Positions 56,201 to 64,000 of a stretch of DNA of 64,000 bases are shown here, piece by piece; positions within the stretch are counted from its first letter, which is position 1; every line of letters begins with the position of its first letter. The translations under genes and the position numbers were made by a program. The notes under the pieces were generated by a model. That model made no database searches, had not been told where the DNA came from, and worked only from the letters and a program-made list of their open reading frames with translations. The stretch is taken from NCBI RefSeq assembly GCF_035222375.1, contig NW_026946363.1, positions 4,650,001 to 4,714,000 on the forward strand, given 5' to 3'. The DNA is from Podospora pseudocomata. Taxonomy: Eukaryota; Ascomycota; Sordariomycetes; Sordariales; Podosporaceae.

Positions 56201-57655
56201 TCGCTGTCGGGAAACTCGGGATGTCAGGGAAGGGGAAGTTGTGCATTGGATGGTCCGTGGACCGGACGAGGTGCTATTGCTGCATGTTCTCGAAATTGAA
56301 AGTGTGGGAACCGCTTTATTAGAACGTGCTCACCTGGACAGGAAACGGCTGCCTGACATTTTGCTGTTGAGGTTGCGCCCCCATCCAGTATCGGCAGGCA
56401 CGTCTCCCGGCTATTCTGGCCGAGCACTACCCAGCATTAACTTAGCAAACCCCTCGCATGCTCGCACCATACACGGGCGCGGCAATCAATCTGATCAATC
56501 ACAGCTCTGCGTTAGCTGCGCAGGTTTCGGTCTCGCAAGAAAAAAGACGGGGGGACAACACGGTCCTTTATTGCAAAGCCGCCCATTCACTCTCTTGTCA
56601 TCTAAACCTGAAGCAACCAACTTAATATCGCCGTCCAACCGTTTTCGTCTGCCAAACACCTCACCCGAGTCCGATCACAACTTCCTGTGCCCATCGGAGC
56701 CAGGTTGCATTTTATTCCACGATACAGAGTCGATGCCAAGTCCACCAACCAGTCGCTAGTAGTAGTCCCCCATCTCCCCGCCGTCATACCTCCTCGCCTG
56801 TCCCACCTCACCAACCCACACACATCACAATTTGCCCAGCAACATCCCAGCGAGAGGGGCTCTTTCTATCTGCGACTTCTTTGTCCAGTTTTTCTCTGCT
56901 TGGCTATGCTCTTGGGGCTTACTACATACTTACAGATTCCGTTGTCCCCCAACCCCTCAGCCCCCTTTTCTTACTCGCTGCCTCTCTGGCCCCCTTTTCT
57001 CCACATTCAATACAGTCTCGATACAGTTTCCACTCTCCTCCATATACACCAGGCCCTTCCCGCGATAGCTACGTACCTCCCGGTCTTCATCTGCCAAATT
57101 TGGGTCAAATCCATCGGATTGATTGCATGGCAATCTAGATGAATTGACGTCAATTCCGCTAGTTCACCTCAGCGGCCAGCCCCGACATCCACTGGTCCTC
57201 TGTCACTTCTGTGCTGGGACGACTTGAAAGCAGGTGGCAGAGGTGCAGAGTTGCAGAGCACCAGACTTGACACTGGGGCTGCTCCAGTGGTGGTACGCTG
57301 CGCACCTGGTTTTGGCCGCCGCTCCTGACGGCGGGTACTACACTGTCAACACAACTGCCGCGCCTGTCTGGGGGGGTGTCTGGTACTGTCTGTTGTGTGC
57401 ATCCAGAACAGCGGGAGCCGTCCGTGGAGAACGTGGAGAACAAGAAGGCCCTTTCTCCCGTGGCGTTGTACCTTGTGCGACTCTACACTGCCTTTCTCCC
57501 CCTCGTCCGTGTTCTCAAGGCGCTCCTGATCCCCTAAAAGGCCGAGACACGACCCTCTACCTTTCCTCTCTGGGATCCCGCTAGTCTGGTCTGGTTCCAC
57601 GATGCAGTGATGCAGCCTATGCACCCCGCGAGCCAGCCACGTTGCGCCTGCTCCC
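53296..57655. other. 4.4-kb stretch without a supportable gene
   Basis: Scattered minus-strand frames (for example 53735-54258 and 54606-54917) read loosely protein-like but are short, overlapping and unrecognised; some may be relics. From about 56.5 kb the sequence is pyrimidine-rich and C-rich, typical of a long fungal promoter and leader for the C2H2 gene starting at 57656. Confidence 0.4.
55914..55941. repeat. Four tandem copies of GCTGGCT (7 bp)
   Basis: A perfect head-to-tail short tandem repeat in the gene-poor stretch, likely variable between strains. Confidence 0.85.
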
Positions 57656-59582
57656 ATGTCGGATTTTCAACATCGAGCAATGCACCATGACGGACTCTAC
57701 TCGACGGCAGCTATACACGCTGGCCATCACCATCACCAACATCACCATGCCATGCATCCTCCACAAACACAGCCGCCGATGATGGATCACTGCGTGACGA
57801 CTTGCCCGTAAGTGACCGTCTCCCTTGCTCGCCGTTCGTCCTCGACGCCCTAACAGAACTAACTTGCATCCACCGTCTAGGTATGAGGAAAAGATAATAC
57901 ATAATGGCGCAGTGGCACGTATGGTGCTCATGTTCATTCGGGAACTCGTCGAGCATTCCTCTCATCAACCACGGCAGAGTTATGCATGCCCCATGACGAG
58001 GTGCCACAGACCCTTCCCCGGGCCGCTCCAACTCATTCAACACCTCCTATCCTGCTCGGAGGTTTCGACCGGCGAGTTCACCTGCGACAAGTGTAACCAT
58101 TGGCACACATTTCCCACCAGCGATAAGGAATGGGAACAATGGGCGGCCGTGAAGACACAGCAAGCTTCTGGGAATGAGCAAGGGCAGGTGCGGAGGAAGC
58201 GGAGTCTTGGTTCGAAAATCAAGGGTTTTGCTACTCTGACCAAAAGAGATCCGCGCAAACAAAATCCCGCCCCGGATATCCATTTCAAGACCGAGTACTC
58301 GATGGACAGTCGGCCGAGTACCGCGGCGTCCTCAACCCCAAGCACCACATTTACAAGCCGATGTTCTGAGCATCATCTGCATTACCAAACCCATGGCCAC
58401 GGAAATCCCACGGCCTTTTCCACTCACCATAAGCCACCTTTGCTACCTGCGGGTGTACCAGCAATCGATGGCAATGGTTTGTTTTGGCCAGGGTTTAGTG
58501 CTGACCAACTTGGGAACATGCCTTCTAGTGTTCCATCTGTCACACCTTCATCTACACTGGACACCGGTTCTTCGAAGGCGATCTCCCAAAACACTTCTCA
58601 GACCACGCTGTTTACACCTAGCTTGAACGGATTCTCACCTCCTGTGGCGTCTGTCCAGGTCCCAACAACTATGGAACAGCAACAGCAGTATATGTTTGGC
58701 ACACACGCATCGTTTAATGGAATACCATCTCCAGTATCCGCCCAGCCACCACCCTCCGCAATGGTGTTGGATGAACCCATAAACATGAACGGGGCAGACC
58801 TAACACCAACCGAACTTCGCTCGCCGGTATCAAATGAAAGCCTGAACCACGGCTGGTGGGGAACCAAGCTTGGAATCGAAACAGCCCGAGCAGTGCCTAC
58901 TACCACAGGATCGGGTACCTGCTTCCAGATGCAGTCTCCGATTGGTGCCATTGATGGGATGATGACTAGAGACGTCACAAGCGGTCTTACAACGCCCACC
59001 TCGCCTTGTCGACACGCATCACCGTTCTTCCCGATCCCGCAATCCTCCGCCCATCCGATGTCACGAACTCTCAGCCACGAATCGATGCAAGCAGGCATGA
59101 CGCCGGTTTACAACTCACCTGGGACAAACGCCAGCCATGTGGATTCCCTGTCACCGCAGGCAGACCACGATCCTCACTCTCTGTCGCTCCGAACACCCTT
59201 TGAGCCGGCACCGGAGGATCTAGTCTGTGATGAGTGTCAATGGAAGCCCCGAGGCGTGAGGGAGAATTTGAAGGGGTATTTACGGAAGCATAAAAACACA
59301 CACAAAGGGTTGAGGTTGTCGTGTGATGTGGTGGGTTGCACGAAGACGTTTAGTCGGTTGGATAATCTCAAGAAACATAAGAAGGATAAGCATGGGATCG
59401 AAGACTTGGCTACGGGGGCGACTTGTGCGCAACCACCTCCAAAGCAGGTGGTGGAGGAGTTTCATGGGCAACATCATCATGTGGAGGATGAGGCGGAGCA
59501 TAAGCGGCCGGGAACGGTGGACTCGGAGGTACGGGATATGTCGGGAGATTATTCGATGCTTTGGCCGGCATTGCACTTTTGA
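57656..59582 (+). CDS. C2H2 zinc-finger transcription factor
   Basis: Exon 1 (57656-57807) and exon 2 (57881-59582) give 617 residues. ATG at 57656 is the first in-frame start after a stop. The N-terminus is His-rich (AGHHHHQHHHAMHPP). A Cys/His segment follows (YACPMTRCHRPFPGPLQLIQ, LLSCSEVSTGEFTCDKCNHW), then a basic region (RRKRSLGSKIKG) and a long Ser/Thr/Pro/Gln-rich middle typical of activation domains. The C-terminus has two C2H2 fingers: LVCDECQWKPRG with YLRKHKNTH, and LSCDVVGCTKTFSRLDNLKK with HKKDKH. A DNA-binding regulator in the nucleus is a safe call; its targets are unknown. The 5' region is unusually long and gene-free, which fits a heavily regulated gene. Confidence 0.9.
57808..57880 (+). 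other. Intron of the C2H2 factor gene (73 bp)
   Basis: GTAAGT donor, branch AACTAACTTG, acceptor GTCTAG. It joins CVTTCP to YEEKIIHNG. Confidence 0.85.
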
Positions 59583-60905
59583 GGGTGTGACAAATGGACG
59601 AGAGAGATATTGCACATTCTGAATTGGACACCCGCCATACACGCTCATCAGCGTTTTCTTTTCTTTGAATATGTTTTGTTGAGTTGGGCTGGAAAATAAT
59701 GGCCTTGCCCTCCGGCGGGGTTTGGCAGGAATGGGAATGGGAACGGACAGCAAAACGCATTTTCTTTTTCACTTTACATACATGTACTCTTGCAGATACC
59801 CAACAGTCTTTGATGGATTTGGGGTGAGATCCCGACCGCAAAGTACTACTTACCTTACTGTTCTATTTTCTTTGATCTATGGCGTCAGCCTAGTTGTCAT
59901 CGTTTGGTGGCGGATTGTCTCATCTCAGCTCTATGTGTTGGTTGTCTGTTTGATACCTACAAGCGGAACAAGTAAGCGGCTTTGGATTTATCAAAATATA
60001 ATAGGATATATGTTCTCTGAAAGGCATAAATCTCTGCTTGTTCATCCTGATTTAACTTTGATGACGTTTATGATAGGCCACTGGCCCCTAGCATAACCGC
60101 CACGCTGAGAACAGATGTCTCTTGATTGAGGCTCAAAAGATTTCACCTCCCAGCACTGCTCCCTTGGGATTGGTGGTTTATGAAGATGTATGCTTGGAGA
60201 TCGTTCAAGTTTGATCCAGCCAAAGCAAATCGACAATGAAGACCAAGGTGCAGTAGTCCGGTCGGCTACTAGCTCCGGAAGGTATAGGGGTAGCTGGGGA
60301 AGCTTTTGATATTATCTACCCTTTTATTCATGTTGCCGTCACACTTGAGGTCACCTTTCTGCATCCGCTTGGGATTGGCTGCAAAGGACTTGAGGCCAAG
60401 GTTGTGGCAAGTGCCCTTGGGTATTAGGATTCCGTTATCAAATTAAATGAAAATTAAGTTTTGCTCATGATGGTTCCTAAAGTATAACGGCTTGTTCTAG
60501 AGTAATCGTTTGTTTGGATTAACTAAAGAATAATTCAAAATAATTAGCTGTGGCCAACGACTTAAAGGTACGGGGATGGGGGTGACTAATGATATTATTA
60601 GTTGTTACGAAATATTGAATGACAAACGAAAAGGCGATATTGAATAGATAATTCGATCTTTGACTGTGACTTGGTGAAATTTCCAGCCATTCTTCTACTA
60701 CAATTCAAGTTGACTATCTTGACCTTGGCCGAATCAAATTGACAATAATCTTCCAAAGCCCCCAAATCCCCAGGCCCAATCGTCCTCACTACTGGATTGC
60801 TTAAATCGTTGGTTGCTACTTATCGAGTCAGCATCTTGCAAACCGGAACCAATACAAAGATACATACAAAAGAAAAGCAAATAGCAAAACAAAGAAAGGC
60901 CGGTC
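59583..60905. other. Intergenic, partly AT-rich
   Basis: 1.3 kb downstream of the C2H2 gene and of the unknown-family gene (convergent). About 60430-60680 is AT-rich. No gene or clear repeat seen. Confidence 0.5.
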
Positions 60906-62019
60906 TTACGGTGTGACGAAAAGACTATCGTGATCGGAGTCCCCCGCATCTTCTCCACTGCTCATCAAGTTATCCTGGACTTGGCCGGGACCTTCATGGC
61001 GGGGCCACTCTTCCAAGACAACACAGCAATCCCGAAAGGTCGCAACCACATCGGTGACCGACCTGAGAAGCTGCTCACCGGCTTCTTCAAACTCCCTCAC
61101 CAGTCGCAACATCATCGGCAAGTTGACCGCTAACCCGTCGGCGAAGGCAAGGATGCCCGCGCCAGGCACAAGCCGATTACGGGTGGCTTTGGGGGTGGCC
61201 GGCTCAACCTCCCAGCCTGGACCGGGGTCGGGACCGGAGGCAGGGTCACCGGGAGAAGAAGCTGCATCCACGTGGCTCAAATCGGCGCCGAGGCCGGGCC
61301 GGAAACCAAGGATTCTGAACTGGGAGCTCCGCTAGCCGAGCTGGTCGGATCATCAGCTGAATGGGGAATCTGGTGACAAGTCCAGTCATGTGTTACTTAG
61401 CTTCCCCTGAGTGATTGGAAACCTGATGTAAATACATACCTCTACCGAGATCGCTCTCCTCCTCAGACCCAGATGTCCAGTCCGAGTCACTATACCCGAC
61501 GGTCATATCTCCGGTGGCTTTCAACTCCTTCAAAAAGTCCTGCCATCTCTCTTTGCAGTCCGCAAGACGATAGTTGGCGCCGAGTAATGATCCAACCCTG
61601 CCAAACTTGAGGGTGTCGTCAATGATCCTCAACATATACACCTGTGTGGGCTTCGCATTCAGCAGAAACTGGGGGCATTCGTTGCTGGCCAAGTAAAGCT
61701 TCCGATTGGTGAGAAATTTATCAAAAATCGAGCTAAACCTGGCGTATAAGCGCGAGTACCCCAACGTTGCTACCACAATCTTGGAATGCCTTCTGCTCCC
61801 AAGTAACTCAATGAACCAATGATGTGCTTTGAATAACAGAGTCAGGTTATTCAAAATAAACTCATTGGCCTGGTAAATTTGGGGGAAGAGAGACGGATAC
61901 TCAAAAAACTGACGAAGGTCATGATCATCTGCTTTCACAAACACTAGACGACCGCGACTGAACCCCGGGCAAACGGAAGAAAGGTCCAGCCAAATTGTGC
62001 TTGGATCGGCGAGAGGCAT
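60906..62019 (-). CDS. Intact member of an unrecognised fungal protein family
   Basis: Exons 62019-61440 and 61261-60906, with a 178-bp intron (GTATGT...GATGCAG), give 311 residues. The start MPLADPSTIWLDLSSVCPGF leads to VFVKADDHDLRQFFEYPSLF, NLTLLFKAHHWFIELLG, SKIVVATLGYSRLYARFSSI, FDKFLTNRKLYLASNE, LLNAKPTQVYMLRIIDDTLK and GANYRLADCKERWQDFLKEL, then an acidic stretch (SDSDWTSGSEEESD). After the intron a Pro/Gly-rich linker is followed by ILAFADGLAVNLPMMLRLVR, EFEEAGEQLLRSVTDVVATF and the end DSDHDSLFVTP. It is mostly helical with an acidic linker and no membrane segment or signal. A decayed homologue lies at 52286-53295, inverted. I do not recognise the family and give no function. The exon 2 start is the least certain point. 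Confidence 0.7.
61262..61439 (-). other. Intron of the unknown-family gene (178 bp)
   Basis: Chosen because a canonical GTATGT donor and TGCAG acceptor keep frame. A shorter alternative uses GTTTCC at the donor and is less canonical. Confidence 0.55.
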
Positions 62020-62637
62020 CTTTCGAGTCGGGAAACTGGCGATCGACAGGAAAGGGGAAATACGGGGTCTGGAAAGTACCTAGTCAGCCAAATACCAAAG
62101 CAATCAGGCTAGTCGAGGTTAAAACTGTGTATACATCCATATGCACGCTGGCAGGTGCCCAGGTGATCAGGAGAATACACACTGCGAATCGATTTGGTGG
62201 CGGGCTTTGGAGTCGTGAAACTGAGAAATAAATAAGAACAGGACAATGCCCTATTCACATACTATCATCAGCTATTATCAATTTCCCACCACTTATTGAA
62301 TACACTGTTGTGGTCTTTTCCAGCAAACCCCACGGATTGCCGAAATCATTTATAGACTCCCGTCCTAAAGGTGGCATGACACTGTACGACTGGCGTCATG
62401 GTACATGTATCTAGGTAGGTAGGTAGTGGGGATTTGGAGCCGGGAGTGTATATGCGGTTGTGGAGAAACATGATACATCACGACGGGCAGGAACGATTAA
62501 TGCACTAAAGACGCAGAACCGTTCTCATTCGCCTCAAGATTCCGAACCCAACAGAGTCACCATGGCGGTTGAAGTACCGCGTGAGAGTTCAAAACTTCAA
62601 TCTCTTGCCTGCCCAGATACACATTGCCGCCTCCTTA
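62020..62637. other. Upstream region of the unknown-family gene
   Basis: 0.6 kb. Holds a short GGTA tandem run (62412-62425). No gene supported. Confidence 0.5.
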
Positions 62638-62954
62638 TCAAGACCGCAGGAACAACCTTCTGAACCAACTGGGTTTGGTCTTCCGTTTGGCTGACTCCTG
62701 CCACAAAATGATTTCCGGCCTTCTCTCCCAGAGGACAACCAGTTCGGCCGGCCCATCGGAATAGGCCTCCCGCATCTTAAGATATTTTAGGGCGCGCTCC
62801 CCCATCTCGAGATGGTCGGCCTGTGGCAAGTTGATAGTTAGACGATAAACACAGGGGTCCATACCTATGGTAAGGTACCTAGGTGAAAGGATACTGGAGG
62901 GTGGTTTACCTCAGTGAGTGGTATTTTTGTGTAGATAAGATATTCGTCACGCCC
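62638..62954 (-). CDS. Doubtful small gene, C-terminal exons
   Basis: One possible structure is an exon reading AAGRDEYLIYTKIPLTE (about 62954-62904), an intron ending CTAAC...TTGCCACAG at about 62825, then ADHLEMGERALKYLKMREAY, SDGPAELVVLWERRPEIILW and KPSWFRRLFLRS, stop at 62638. Alternatively the last part starts at its own ATG near 62862 (MDPCVYRLTINLPQ). A related phrase, EEWHEVYIYTKLEGE, lies upstream at about 63070-63138, so a duplicated or decayed small gene is possible. No family recognised. Confidence 0.3.
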
Positions 62955-63063
62955 GGCGGCCTAGGTGGAGCAGGACAGTATATGTGTAACCAAAGATGCT
63001 CAACCCTGGACGTGTAAAGTGTGTTTACCTCGATTTAGAAAGACTCTTTCCCACAGATATCTT

Positions 63064-63138
63064 CTAGACGCTCAGCGATCTCTCCCCTTCCAACTTTGTG
63101 TATATGTAGACTTCGTGCCATTCCTCTGGAGCTGCCAT
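63064..63138 (-). pseudogene. Possible duplicated first exon (MAAPEEWHEVYIYTK)
   Basis: From ATG at 63138 the frame reads MAAPEEWHEVYIYTKLEGE and stops at about 63064. It resembles RDEYLIYTKIPLTE at about 62904-62954. I could not join it to the downstream exon in frame, so it may be a relic of tandem duplication. Confidence 0.25.
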
Positions 63139-64000
63139 CTTGCTTAGAGGCAGAAAACGGAACCTGGTAATGTTGGTGGTCAGCAGCAACTTCGGTATCT
63201 GGTATGGGTGAAGGTGAGGCAGAGATGCTTGAGGCCAGAATAGCCTCAAATACATGACGGCTTAACCTACCTCCTTCACGTTTGATTGCCCAAACCTGAA
63301 ACACGCTTTGGAGATATGTGACTGAGCGTTCTGTGATGGTACTAAGACAATCTGGGGGTTGCAATAAGATATTTGTCTCGCAAAGGTAGGTGAAACCTGG
63401 AAGGGTAACAGTAATGGGTCATATAGGGGAGAATTCTATTTATTTTAGGATGACGTGAACACCTATGGGAAGCGGTGTGTTGGAACGAAACTTTAAAAAT
63501 AAACAGGTTGACTCTTCGCAATGTTCTATCTGCGTGAATGCTGGTCTGGGTCACGGGGGCGGGATTGATCGGTTTGCCTCTCGCTCAGACTCGGCCAACA
63601 AATGACCTCACGAGTCACGTAGGTACTTTGTCTCTTCCTTGATATCTACCTAGGTACGAATCGATGAAACGAGAATACACGGCTCATGTGTCAGCAGGCT
63701 GGCCATCCAAAACAGTACCACTAATAGTATCGGTCATCATCACGAGTGACCTAGAGACATGTCAGGTCTGTGACAAAAGGGACACGCGACGACACTGTTG
63801 GTTTGACCGTTTGAGTGGGTGTGAGTTTTGGCGTGTCATTAATTCCCAACACCGGGTAACATTAAGTAAGTAGGCAGTTCGTGAAGCACGCATCCCACTC
63901 TAGAATCTGGTCTCCGTTCCGAATTTGAAGTTGGTTTGTTTACTTTTGGTGGAGCCACCCCTAAGCCCCTGAGTCTTAGCTCCCTCTAAGCCAAATGTCT
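63139..64000. other. End of window, nothing recognised
   Basis: 0.86 kb with the common CCTAGGTA-type short motifs (for example 63651-63657) and no supported gene. Confidence 0.45.

Overview
The window is nuclear DNA of a filamentous ascomycete (Pezizomycotina, probably Sordariomycetes; the class is inferred). The evidence is short introns of about 50-60 bp with CTAAC/CTGAC branch sites, a HET-domain protein, a Zn2Cys6 and a C2H2 regulator, a GH71 glucanase, a Ctr/ferric reductase pair, LTR and pogo/Fot1-type transposon relics, and gene remnants whose stops often fit C-to-T change. Intron-exon structures were worked out by hand. In every spliced call presented as intact, the exon lengths add up to a whole number of codons.

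Layout. 0-0.6 kb: 5' part of a mitochondrial-type SDR gene. 1.4-3.1 kb: decayed F-box/LRR gene. 3.5-8.7 kb: coiled-coil protein, secreted lactonase-type beta-propeller and GH71 glucanase, all on minus. 10-11.4 kb: repeat island with an LTR-like block, the N-terminal part of a pogo/Fot1 transposase, and a solo LTR. 12.1-14.1 kb: broken carotenoid oxygenase, then a secreted alpha/beta hydrolase. 15.8-18.6 kb: Zn2Cys6 factor and a 75-residue Cys/His-rich protein. 18.9-24.1 kb: secreted amidase (with a GC-AG intron) and a divergent membrane-anchored 3beta-HSD-like reductase. 24.5-28.5 kb: divergent Ctr copper transporter and ferric/cupric reductase, which together make a plausible reductive metal uptake module. 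28.7-34.3 kb: S28 peptidase, small secreted protein and two-TM membrane protein. 35.2-38.9 kb: a long decayed gene with SUMO-interaction-like motifs at both ends. 39.2-43.0 kb: six-exon FAD monooxygenase and seven-exon secreted arginase-family hydrolase. 43.9-47.4 kb: glycine-zipper protein, a possible transposase tail, and a 5'-truncated multicopper oxidase. 48.4-51.0 kb: Lys/Met repeat protein and HET-domain protein. 52.3-53.3 kb: decayed member of an unrecognised family. 53.3-57.6 kb: no gene I can support. 57.7-59.6 kb: C2H2 factor. 60.9-62.0 kb: intact member of the same unrecognised family. 62.6-63.1 kb: doubtful small-gene fragments.

Themes. (1) Intact metabolic genes sit among at least five decayed host genes. 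(2) Several intact genes are for extracellular degradation (glucanase, amidase, S28 peptidase, hydrolase, lactonase, arginase-like). (3) The most novel items are the two-member unknown family (52.3 and 60.9 kb), the SIM-ended decayed gene, the SINE-like repeat pair at 47.7 and 51.9 kb, and three introns that skip an AG lying right beside the branch point.
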